Positions 1 to 4,582 are shown, counted from the first letter of the stretch. The stretch: DNA of 5,508 nt from JASLCR01 sp046462475 (GCA_046462475.1 JBKGVB010000019.1:1-5508), one strand, 5' to 3'. A program made the numbers and translations. The notes: generated from the letters alone by a model not told the origin.

Positions 1-410
1 ATGACCCAGCCACACAAAAGGTAACAATCACTAAAGTGAATAACTACGTAGCATTAATACCGAATCCGGTGTCCAGTGAAGCAATCAAGGAAGCAAAATC
101 AATCGACGTAGCAACCCGTGCCGAAACAATCTCTGGTATAGCAGCTGAAACAGCAGGTGCCGCACTCCAAGATAGCAATCCGATTATCAAGAAGTTGCCA
201 TATAGTGATATCTCTGGACCTTTTAAAATTGACTTTGGCTACAATCAGGATAATCAATCAAAAGTGTATTTGATCGTCTCATTCTCAACCCCTGACAGTC
301 GACAGAAAGCCATCAAATGGCTGAAGAGTAACGGGCTAAATATAACAACTACGGAAGTTATATTTTCCGATTTTAGTAACCCTGCAATAGATGGAGTGGA
401 TCATGATTAG
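1..410 (+). CDS. hypothetical protein, 3' part (5' end outside window)
   Basis: I do not recognise a named family. The frame is open from position 3 to a TAG at 408-410, giving 135 visible residues. A GTG at 36 could start a 124-residue protein, but it has no ribosome binding site at a useful distance, and the codons before it read as plausible protein (DPATQKVTITK), so the gene probably begins upstream of the window. The visible part has an alanine-rich, mildly helical stretch at about residues 24-55. A compact alpha/beta-looking C-terminal unit follows, with KLPY, FKIDFGY, a hydrophobic strand (VYLIVSF) and a basic helix (RQKAIKWLKSNGL) at about 64-112, then a SNPA turn near the end. It has no cysteine. 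From memory, similar C-terminal units (KLPY, basic helix with WL, terminal NP) occur in small Patescibacteria envelope proteins; this could not be checked. The stop overlaps the next start by 8 bp, so the two are probably translationally coupled and may act together. Extracytoplasmic location is only inferred from the partner. Confidence 0.7.
   Translation, partial: DPATQKVTITKVNNYVALIPNPVSSEAIKEAKSIDVATRAETISGIAAETAGAALQDSNPIIKKLPYSDISGPFKIDFGYNQDNQSKVYLIVSFSTPDSRQKAIKWLKSNGLNITTTEVIFSDFSNPAIDGVDHD
393..396 (+). promoter_or_regulatory. ribosome binding site deciding the ATG at 403
   Basis: GGAG lies 6 bases before the ATG at 403. The alternative in-frame ATG at 391 has no purine-rich site before it and would consume this GGAG as coding sequence. 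The site lies inside the last codons of the upstream gene, which fits translational coupling. Confidence 0.6.
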
Positions 411-1020
411 GAAATTACTCATCGGCGTTATTATAGCTATACTTCTCATCGGCGGAGGTGTATATATCTCTAATTTTCTCAACTCAGTGCCAGTAAAAAT
501 AACTGTACCACATACTAGCTCCATCACCGCAAAGCAAGGTGATCATACTATAGCCGAAACCAAGACGAGTCAAACTCTAAGCTTCCGCGCTCCAAAATTC
601 TCGCATATTATTATTTCTTTTACAGGAACCGGCATATATGAATCATCCTCGAGGGCTATTACAGTAGAGGATAAGTCGGTAACAAAAACACTCCAGCCTT
701 ACTATTCAGCCAATGAGCTGAAGAAGCTCGCAACCGAAAATAGTCAGCAGATAACCGATACGATACTCACATATAATCCAAATATTAAAAACTTATACTC
801 AATTCGCGACATCACCCTCTATCACTATGGAGAATGGGCGAGTGCTCAACTATCTTGGATCGGATCCTATGGAGATAATAGCGATTCGCTTCATGTAGTA
901 CTCAGTAAAAAGGGCGACAAGTGGAGTATTATCTACCAACCAAATATTCTTCTATTTAAGGACTATTACTCGGAGGTTCCTCTCGACATTCTAGAGAGGG
1001 TAAATAATCCTAGCTCTTAA
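403..1020 (+). CDS. membrane-anchored hypothetical protein
   Basis: This is a 205-residue protein of unknown function, not recognised as a named family. Residues 1-4 are MIRK, followed by one hydrophobic segment at about 5-22 (LLIGVIIAILLIGGGVYI). This is best read as an uncleaved signal anchor, because no lipobox cysteine or clear cleavage site is visible, with the rest outside the membrane. Residues about 30-90 look like a beta-rich region full of S and T. Residues about 100-120 are helical (ANELKKLATENSQQITDTIL). The C-terminal part alternates strands (YGEWASAQLSWIG, SLHVVLSKKGDKWSIIY) and ends in VPLDILERVN at about 192-201. The pattern of a strand with a K-W turn followed by VPxDIxxxVN resembles, from memory, extracytoplasmic proteins of Saccharibacteria. 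No catalytic motif or cysteine is seen. The start at 403 is preferred over 391 because of a GGAG 6 bases upstream. It overlaps the preceding gene by 8 bp and dnaN tail-to-tail by 11 bp. It points toward the origin, so it is transcribed head-on to the leftward fork. Confidence 0.75.
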   Translation: MIRKLLIGVIIAILLIGGGVYISNFLNSVPVKITVPHTSSITAKQGDHTIAETKTSQTLSFRAPKFSHIIISFTGTGIYESSSRAITVEDKSVTKTLQPYYSANELKKLATENSQQITDTILTYNPNIKNLYSIRDITLYHYGEWASAQLSWIGSYGDNSDSLHVVLSKKGDKWSIIYQPNILLFKDYYSEVPLDILERVNNPSS

Positions 1021-2113
1021 TCGGCATCACGATATGAGTATAGTTCTGTTCTTTACCTACCGGACGCAGTACGCATGGCGAGAGTGCACCAGAAAAACCA
1101 AATGAAATCTTGTCGCTATCAATCACATTAAGCGCATCGATAACATAGCGTGAATTAAGACTAACAGCTCCACTCTCACCATTTGCCTCGACTGAGACTT
1201 CAGAAGTATTCTCACCAAGCTCTGAGGCAACTGATTTTACTGTAAATATACTCTTCTCACTATCAAGAGAGATATTGATCGTACCGCCATTATCACGAGC
1301 AAAGAGATTTGCAAGCTTTACTGTACGTAGAAGTTCCGTCTTTGAAATAATACTTATTGTTGATGTGCTTCCAGGAATTAGCTGGCGATAGTCAGGGAAG
1401 TTCCCGTCGATCAAGCGACTTGTTATTTCACTGCTATCCAGCCTAAAACGAACTTGCGTTTCATCGAATAATACCTCAATTTCTTCCGTTGAGTCGGTCA
1501 TCGTTCTGAGCACTTCCTGAAGTGTCGATACAGGTATGATCGCCTGGATGTCATTATTTACCTCCATAAGTCTTCTTTCACTTAGTCGATACCCGTCGGT
1601 CGCAGCAAGATAGAGTGCACCCTCGAAAGTATGCCAAAATACACCAGTCAATACAGGTCTTGTTGAATCATTACTAGCAGTAATGATTGTTTGAGATATC
1701 GCCTGCTTAAAATCATTTGCAGCAATCCGATATACTACAGCTTTTGCTTCGTCAATCACTGGAAGTTCTGGAAACTCTTCATCACTTACACCATTAATTG
1801 TGGATGAGTTTGTATCTGAAGTGATGTTAAGATGTGAGTTTTTTACTGATAACATCAATGTACCCTTCGAAAGATTTTGAATAAATTCACTTATAAGTCG
1901 AGCGGGAATAGTGATCGATCCTTGCTTTGTAATCTTTGCACCAATTAACTCAGTTGCTGCGACTTCTAGATTCGTTGCTGCAATAAGTAATTGTTTACCC
2001 GATGTTCGGAGGAGGATATTTCCTAGAATAGGTAATCCCGATCGGGTACTTGCTACTCGACCTACATTAGAGAGTGCTTTTGCGAGGTTTTCTTGGGTGA
2101 CTTCTACTTCCAT
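1010..2113 (-). CDS. dnaN: DNA polymerase III beta subunit (sliding clamp)
   Basis: This protein forms the ring-shaped dimeric clamp that tethers the replicative polymerase to DNA and recruits partners through its hydrophobic cleft. It has 367 residues, the usual length for three repeated clamp folds of about 120 residues each. Visible landmarks are the N-terminal helix and strand region with SGLPILGNILL (25-35), the domain-one strand INGVSDEEFPELP (106-118), ATDGYRLS (171-178) in domain two, SRLIDGNFPDYRQLIP (232-247) leading into domain three, SGALSPCVLRP (341-351), and the C-terminal YTHIVMPIKS, equivalent to the conserved MP-hydrophobic tail that lines the protein-binding cleft. The ATG at 2113 is preceded by AAAGGA at 5 bases, which fixes the start. 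It lies downstream of dnaA on the same strand with a 277-bp spacer. No convincing separate promoter was found, so it is probably transcribed from the dnaA promoter. recF does not follow; an opposing unknown gene overlaps its 3' end by 11 bp. Confidence 0.97.
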   Translation of the reverse strand: MEVEVTQENLAKALSNVGRVASTRSGLPILGNILLRTSGKQLLIAATNLEVAATELIGAKITKQGSITIPARLISEFIQNLSKGTLMLSVKNSHLNITSDTNSSTINGVSDEEFPELPVIDEAKAVVYRIAANDFKQAISQTIITASNDSTRPVLTGVFWHTFEGALYLAATDGYRLSERRLMEVNNDIQAIIPVSTLQEVLRTMTDSTEEIEVLFDETQVRFRLDSSEITSRLIDGNFPDYRQLIPGSTSTISIISKTELLRTVKLANLFARDNGGTINISLDSEKSIFTVKSVASELGENTSEVSVEANGESGAVSLNSRYVIDALNVIDSDKISFGFSGALSPCVLRPVGKEQNYTHIVMPIKS

Positions 2114-2118
2114 TATTA

Positions 2119-2124
2119 TCCTTT
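2119..2124 (-). promoter_or_regulatory. dnaN ribosome binding site
   Basis: The minus strand reads AAAGGA here, 5 bases before the dnaN ATG. It sits directly beside the AT-rich tract of the putative unwinding module, so translation-start and origin signals are packed together. Confidence 0.7.
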
Positions 2125-2142
2125 TTTAATTTATTCCCTTTG

Positions 2143-2154
2143 TAGTAATAGTAG
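2143..2154 (+). other. DnaA-trio tract of origin unwinding element
   Basis: The plus strand reads TAG TAA TAG TAG, which read 3' to 5' away from the DnaA boxes is GAT GAT AAT GAT. Every triplet fits the published DnaA-trio consensus 3'-[G/A]AT-5'. The tract is separated from the proximal box by GGCGG (2154-2158, sharing one base), and an AT-rich stretch (2121-2141) follows on the other side. In characterised origins the DnaA filament grows from the boxes onto single-stranded trios to open the duplex. The function here is inferred from motif order. Confidence 0.65.
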
Positions 2155-2158
2155 GCGG

Positions 2159-2167
2159 TGTGGAAAC
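2159..2167 (-). promoter_or_regulatory. DnaA box-like site next to the trio tract
   Basis: The minus strand reads GTTTCCACA, two mismatches from TTATCCACA with the CCACA core intact. It sits 5 bases from the trio tract, across a GC cluster, in the orientation expected for a basal unwinding module. Confidence 0.55.
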
Positions 2168-2176
2168 TGTGTAAAA
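2168..2176 (-). promoter_or_regulatory. second, abutting DnaA box-like site
   Basis: The minus strand reads TTTTACACA, two mismatches from TTATCCACA. It directly abuts the GTTTCCACA site in the same orientation, giving a tandem pair pointing at the trio tract. On its own it would be weak; the tandem arrangement is the main support. Confidence 0.45.
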
Positions 2177-2309
2177 CTGCCTAATAACAGATATAATAAT
2201 ACTAGACGCACTGTGTATTTTTCCTGGGAAAAGGTGGGAACTATATTGGGTAAAACTACGACTTATTCGCCGTTTTGTGGCTGGATGGCTCTGAATAAAA
2301 AGTTTCACA

Positions 2310-2378
2310 CACATGAGCACACATCTTTTACTCAGCTTTTCTAACTTGTCCCACATATTGAACACATCTTTTCCACAT
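2310..2378 (+). repeat. helically phased CACAT series with DnaA box
   Basis: CACAT occurs at 2310, 2320, 2352, 2363 and 2374, with steps of 10, 32, 11 and 11 bases, close to whole turns of B-DNA. Two copies are part of a longer exact repeat, ACACATCTTTT (2319-2329 and 2362-2372). The last copy is inside TTTTCCACA (2369-2377), one mismatch from the DnaA consensus. The series could be an array of weak DnaA sites on one helix face, but no site besides the last is close to consensus. Confidence 0.45.
2369..2377 (+). promoter_or_regulatory. DnaA box (one mismatch)
   Basis: TTTTCCACA differs from TTATCCACA only at the third base. It lies just beyond the dnaA stop codon and is the best-matching box in the dnaA-dnaN spacer. 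Its orientation is opposite to the pair beside the trio tract. Confidence 0.6.
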
Positions 2379-2390
2379 GAAGAGAGTTGG

Positions 2391-3728
2391 TTAAGCATAC
2401 AACTTCTCCCGTATTTCTGCGATATGCTCACGGATTGCGAAATCAAGCTTCGAGGCTTTTTCTATCTTTTCAATCGAATGAATCGCTGTGGTATGATCTT
2501 TGCGACCAAGCTCACTGGCGATTCGAGGAAAACTTAAGTGCAATTCACTTCTCAGGAGATACATAGCAATTTGTCGCGGTAGAACGATATGCTTATCACG
2601 CTTTGGGCTACACATCTCCTCGGAGGATAATTGGAAATATCGCGCTGTCTTGTCGACAATCTGCTTTGGGGTTAGGTAATGTGGGCGCGTGCGGCGTACA
2701 TTACCAACGAAACCTTCGGCAGTGGAGACGTCCGGGGTAATACCTCGCATTTCTGAGTAGGCGAGTAGCTGATTTAGGACACCCTCGAGTTCACGAATAT
2801 TTGTCTTAACGTTCGTTGCAAGATATTCGACAGTGGCACTGTCGAGTTCGATCCCGGCAGCCGAGGCTTTTGCCTCGAGGATTGCGGATCGAGTCTCAAA
2901 GTCCGGCATTTGGATGTCGATAGACATTCCCCATTCGAAGCGGCTTTTAAGGCGCTCAGTTAATGTAGGAATATTACGTGGTGGCTTATCCGAGCTGATA
3001 ATGATTTGTTTATTTGCTTGGTGAAGTGCATTAAATGTATGGAAGAATTCCTCTTGGGTTTTTTCCTTGCCGGCGATAAATTGCATATCGTCAACGATTA
3101 ATACGTCAACATTTCGATACTTATCTGAAAAACCCTTTTTCTTGAATCGAATACTCTCGAGAAATTCTTTTACGAATGTTTCTGAGGATATGTAGACGAT
3201 GTGAAGATTTGGATCTTTTTTGAGTAGTGCGTTTCCGACGGCTTGAATAAGGTGGGTTTTTCCAAGCCCAACGCCGCCATACAAAAAGAGAGGATTATAC
3301 TTTGTGCCTGGGTCATTAACAACCGCCTGGCAGGCAGAGTAGGCGAGGTCGTTGCTTCCACCGACGATAAATGACTCGAATGTATAGCGAGGATTTAAGG
3401 TTGTAGCCGGTGTGATTATTTGCTTTGATATCGTTTTTCGAGTCGGTGCTGTCGTGATCTCGCGCGATATGACCGGACGCTTTGAGGTAGATTTGACAGT
3501 ATACTCAACTCTTTTTGGGTCGAGGCCATTATTTTTTAGGACAGATCGAACTTGCTGATCAAACTTTACTTCGAATTGTCGCTTGGCAAAGATATTTGGA
3601 ACGGCAATCGTGACTTCTTCTTCATCGCAATTGAGGAGTTCTGTATTTTTGAACCATGTCATGAAGGTTGCGTGCGAAACAGAGACTTCTATCTCGCCGA
3701 GCACGCTTTTCCATACTGTTTGGTCCAC
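2391..3728 (-). CDS. dnaA: chromosomal replication initiator DnaA
   Basis: This is an AAA+ ATPase that binds DnaA boxes, forms an ATP-dependent filament at the origin, melts DNA and helps load the helicase. Its 445 residues match the family. Domain I (about 1-80) has W6 and the ATFMTWF helix. A short linker (about 81-110) follows. Domain III starts at LNPRYTFESF (111-120), with Walker A GGVGLGKT (151-158), Walker B LIVDDMQF (210-217), sensor 1 IISSDKPP (243-250), TERLKSRF with likely arginine finger R263, and sensor 2 NIRELEG (310-316, R312). Domain IV (about 350-445) has LPRQIAMYL and the helix-turn-helix recognition stretch GRKDHTTAIHS (408-418), where lysine and arginine placement differs slightly from the usual GGRDHTT. 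The start is a GTG preceded by AAGGGGG at 8 bases. A promoter upstream has a DnaA box over its -35, which suggests autorepression. It diverges from rpmH, and dnaN follows on the same strand. Confidence 0.98.
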   Translation of the reverse strand: MDQTVWKSVLGEIEVSVSHATFMTWFKNTELLNCDEEEVTIAVPNIFAKRQFEVKFDQQVRSVLKNNGLDPKRVEYTVKSTSKRPVISREITTAPTRKTISKQIITPATTLNPRYTFESFIVGGSNDLAYSACQAVVNDPGTKYNPLFLYGGVGLGKTHLIQAVGNALLKKDPNLHIVYISSETFVKEFLESIRFKKKGFSDKYRNVDVLIVDDMQFIAGKEKTQEEFFHTFNALHQANKQIIISSDKPPRNIPTLTERLKSRFEWGMSIDIQMPDFETRSAILEAKASAAGIELDSATVEYLATNVKTNIRELEGVLNQLLAYSEMRGITPDVSTAEGFVGNVRRTRPHYLTPKQIVDKTARYFQLSSEEMCSPKRDKHIVLPRQIAMYLLRSELHLSFPRIASELGRKDHTTAIHSIEKIEKASKLDFAIREHIAEIREKLYA

Positions 3729-3736
3729 GAAAATAT

Positions 3737-3743
3737 CCCCCTT
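3737..3743 (-). promoter_or_regulatory. dnaA ribosome binding site (GTG start)
   Basis: The minus strand reads AAGGGGG, 8 bases before the GTG at 3728. This supports the non-ATG start; the translated N-terminus (MDQTVWKSVL) also aligns with the normal start of DnaA domain I. Confidence 0.7.
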
Positions 3744-3772
3744 GTATTTCCACTTTTCGGTTGTTGTATATC

Positions 3773-3801
3773 ATTGTAGAGAATAAAAAAGTTTTCCACA
3801 A
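3773..3801 (-). promoter_or_regulatory. dnaA promoter
   Basis: On the minus strand the -10 is TACAAT (3773-3778, five of six consensus bases). The -35 is TTGTGG (3796-3801, three of six, with the TTG kept), at exactly 17 bases spacing. Transcription would start near 3766, giving a leader of just under 40 bases with the AAGGGGG site in it. The -35 overlaps a DnaA box. Confidence 0.55.
3792..3800 (+). promoter_or_regulatory. DnaA box overlapping the dnaA -35
   Basis: TTTTCCACA is one mismatch from TTATCCACA and identical to the box at 2369-2377. It covers most of the predicted dnaA -35 element (3796-3801), a position from which bound DnaA would block RNA polymerase. Confidence 0.6.
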
Positions 3802-3813
3802 CCATAAAGGGCA

Positions 3814-3829
3814 TCTAACGGTAGTTAGA
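3814..3829. repeat. perfect inverted repeat in the dnaA-rpmH spacer
   Basis: TCTAAC and GTTAGA form a perfect 6-bp dyad around GGTA. It lies between the dnaA promoter and the perfect DnaA box at 3847. It has no U-tract and only moderate GC, so it is more likely a protein-binding operator than a terminator. No factor is identified. Confidence 0.4.
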
Positions 3830-3846
3830 CTGTACTAGGGAAGGAT

Positions 3847-3855
3847 TTATCCACA
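3847..3855 (+). promoter_or_regulatory. DnaA box (perfect consensus)
   Basis: TTATCCACA is an exact match to the DnaA consensus. It is one of two perfect boxes in the dnaA-rpmH spacer; the partner at 3880-3888 has opposite orientation and starts 33 bases away, about three helical turns. Confidence 0.8.
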
Positions 3856-3879
3856 GAAGGCGGCTAACACCTGTAAATA

Positions 3880-3888
3880 TGTGGATAA
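3880..3888 (-). promoter_or_regulatory. DnaA box (perfect consensus, inverted)
   Basis: The plus strand reads TGTGGATAA, the exact reverse complement of TTATCCACA. A weaker site in the same orientation, AGTGGAAAA (3901-3909, two mismatches), begins 21 bases on, two helical turns away. It lies about 47 bases before the rpmH -35. Confidence 0.8.
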
Positions 3889-3934
3889 GCTATCTCAAAA
3901 AGTGGAAAAAGAATTACCGCCGCGTACCAGATAC

Positions 3935-3963
3935 TTGAGTAAACTGTCAAAATGTAGTAAAAT
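3935..3963 (+). promoter_or_regulatory. rpmH promoter
   Basis: The -35 is TTGAGT (3935-3940, four of six) and the -10 is TAAAAT (3958-3963, five of six), with 17 bases between them. Transcription would begin around 3970, only about 4 bases before the rpmH ATG, which implies an essentially leaderless mRNA. Confidence 0.6.
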
Positions 3964-3973
3964 TCTACGAAGT

Positions 3974-4111
3974 ATGCCAAAAAGAACCCACCAACCACAC
4001 AAGCGTCATCGCGCGCGAACACACGGCTTCCGCGCTCGTGTTTCCTCAAAGGCTGGTCGCCTCGTATTGAAGCGACGCCGCGCCAAGGGCCGCGCTCGCC
4101 TGACGGTATAA
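3974..4111 (+). CDS. rpmH: 50S ribosomal protein L34
   Basis: This is a small, very basic protein of the large ribosomal subunit that packs into 23S rRNA. Its 45 residues match the family's usual 44-47. Landmarks are MPKRTHQPHKR at the N-terminus, RTHGFRAR (15-22) with the signature THGF, and RRRAKGRARLTV at the end. The frame stays open upstream to an ATG at 3881, but that start would lie inside a DnaA box and before the promoter, and the extra 31 residues do not resemble L34. The ATG at 3974 gives the conserved N-terminus. No Shine-Dalgarno sequence precedes it, and the predicted promoter lies so close that the transcript would be nearly leaderless. It diverges from dnaA, the standard order, and is followed immediately by an intrinsic terminator, so it is probably transcribed mostly alone. 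Confidence 0.97.
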   Translation: MPKRTHQPHKRHRARTHGFRARVSSKAGRLVLKRRRAKGRARLTV

Positions 4112-4113
4112 AT

Positions 4114-4143
4114 AAAATCCCCGCTAAATGCAGCGGGGATTTT
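4114..4143 (+). terminator. intrinsic terminator after rpmH
   Basis: A perfect 12-bp stem (4114-4125 with 4132-4143) encloses a 6-base loop AAATGC. The GC-rich core CCCCGC/GCGGGG is flanked by AAAA on the left and TTTT on the right, so it could act in both directions. It begins 2 bases after the rpmH stop codon. It should reduce read-through into rnpA and so leave L34 mRNA in excess over RnpA. Confidence 0.85.
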
Positions 4144-4151
4144 CATTACAG

Positions 4152-4159
4152 TATAGAAT
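4152..4159 (+). promoter_or_regulatory. possible rnpA -10 element
   Basis: TATAGAAT contains TAGAAT, five of six to the -10 consensus, ending 7 bases before the rnpA ATG. No good -35 is visible, because that region is occupied by the terminator stem. If used, it would give a leaderless rnpA transcript. The alternative is incomplete termination upstream. Confidence 0.35.
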
Positions 4160-4166
4160 AGAAGTA

Positions 4167-4523
4167 ATGATACCGTATCGACACCGTTTTCACGGACATG
4201 CTGGACTTAAGTATGTGTATAAGAATGCCCGAGTAGTGCGTGGCTCTCTCTTTACATTGAAATACCTCAGCAATCCGCGCCGTTCAACAAGTCGTTTTGC
4301 GGTCGTGGTGAGTAAAAAAGTGCTTAAATCGGCGGTAGGTCGCAATCGAATTCGCCGTAGAGTGTATGAACTTTTTCGGGCTAATATCGAGCATCTTCCG
4401 CACAATGTCGATATCGTATGTATTATTACTTCACCCGAAGTGTGCACTATGAGCGCCGATGACCTAACTCAAGAGTTTCTCCAGCGTCTTCATGAAACTG
4501 GTCTCTATAAAACTCCTCACTAA
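4167..4523 (+). CDS. rnpA: ribonuclease P protein component
   Basis: This is the basic protein subunit of RNase P, which binds the catalytic RNA and the 5' leader of precursor tRNAs. It has 118 residues, typical of the family. Landmarks are the N-terminal RFHGHAGLKYVYKNARVVRG (about 6-25), where the conserved aromatic F/Y cleft sits, SRFAVVVSKKVLKSAVG (about 42-58), and the RNR signature GRNRIRRRVYELFR (about 58-71), which contacts the RNA. The C-terminal third is a helix-strand-helix less conserved in sequence. The frame is open back to an ATG at 4128, but that lies in the loop of the rpmH terminator. The ATG at 4167 gives the normal family N-terminus. Only GAAG two bases before the start is seen, too close for a working Shine-Dalgarno. 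The order rpmH-rnpA-yidC is the widespread bacterial arrangement. Confidence 0.95.
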   Translation: MIPYRHRFHGHAGLKYVYKNARVVRGSLFTLKYLSNPRRSTSRFAVVVSKKVLKSAVGRNRIRRRVYELFRANIEHLPHNVDIVCIITSPEVCTMSADDLTQEFLQRLHETGLYKTPH

Positions 4524-4525
4524 AA

Positions 4526-4534
4526 TGGTATACT
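4526..4534 (+). promoter_or_regulatory. yidC extended -10 promoter
   Basis: TGGTATACT has a TGn extension followed by TATACT, five of six to the -10 consensus, 3 bases after the rnpA stop. No clear -35 lies 16-18 bases upstream, which an extended -10 can tolerate. The start would be near 4541, giving a leader of about 42 bases that contains an AGG about 8 bases before the GTG. Confidence 0.5.
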
Positions 4535-4582
4535 ACCTAATAGTTTAATGAGAATCCCAGAGGGAAGATTTAGGTAGATTTA

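Larger units (their letters stand above)
2114..2390. other. dnaA-dnaN spacer, putative oriC core
   Basis: This is a gene-free 277-bp region between dnaA and dnaN. It contains a DnaA-box pair with a GC cluster and trio tract next to dnaN (2143-2176), and a helically phased CACAT series next to dnaA (2310-2378). Between them lie an AT-rich TATAATAATA stretch (2192-2201) and a 14-bp palindrome-like element (2219-2232). Its position between dnaA and dnaN, the DnaA motifs and the change in gene direction nearby all support an origin role. Strand-composition skew would need to be computed on the full chromosome. Confidence 0.7.

Noticed and set aside
391..402. Start at 391 for the second unknown gene
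   Set aside because: No ribosome binding site precedes it; the ATG at 403 has a GGAG at 6 bases and gives a cleaner basic-then-hydrophobic N-terminus.
979..999. CCTCTC/GAGAGG hairpin as a terminator for dnaN or the opposing gene
   Set aside because: The stem is only 6 bp with a 9-base loop and no U-tract on either strand, and it is inside coding sequence.
2192..2197. TATAAT on the plus strand in the dnaA-dnaN spacer
   Set aside because: No -35 at the right distance and no plus-strand gene to serve; it is more likely part of AT-rich origin DNA.
2126..2446. Minus-strand frame of 106 codons covering the dnaA-dnaN spacer
   Set aside because: It overlaps the end of dnaA in another frame, has no ribosome binding site, shows no recognisable protein pattern, and runs across the origin motifs.
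3945..3950. Perfect TTGACA on the minus strand upstream of dnaA
   Set aside because: No acceptable -10 lies 16-18 bases downstream, so it was not called as a second dnaA promoter.
3881..3973. Longer rpmH from an upstream in-frame ATG
   Set aside because: The start lies within a perfect DnaA box and upstream of the likely promoter, and the added 31 residues do not resemble L34. The ATG at 3974 gives the conserved N-terminus.
4128..4166. Longer rnpA from an ATG at 4128
   Set aside because: That ATG is in the terminator loop and the extra residues are encoded by the terminator stem.
4555..4565. TCCC-AGA-GGGA mini-hairpin in the yidC leader
   Set aside because: The stem is only 4 bp and there is no U-tract or known leader motif, so no riboswitch or terminator call is justified.
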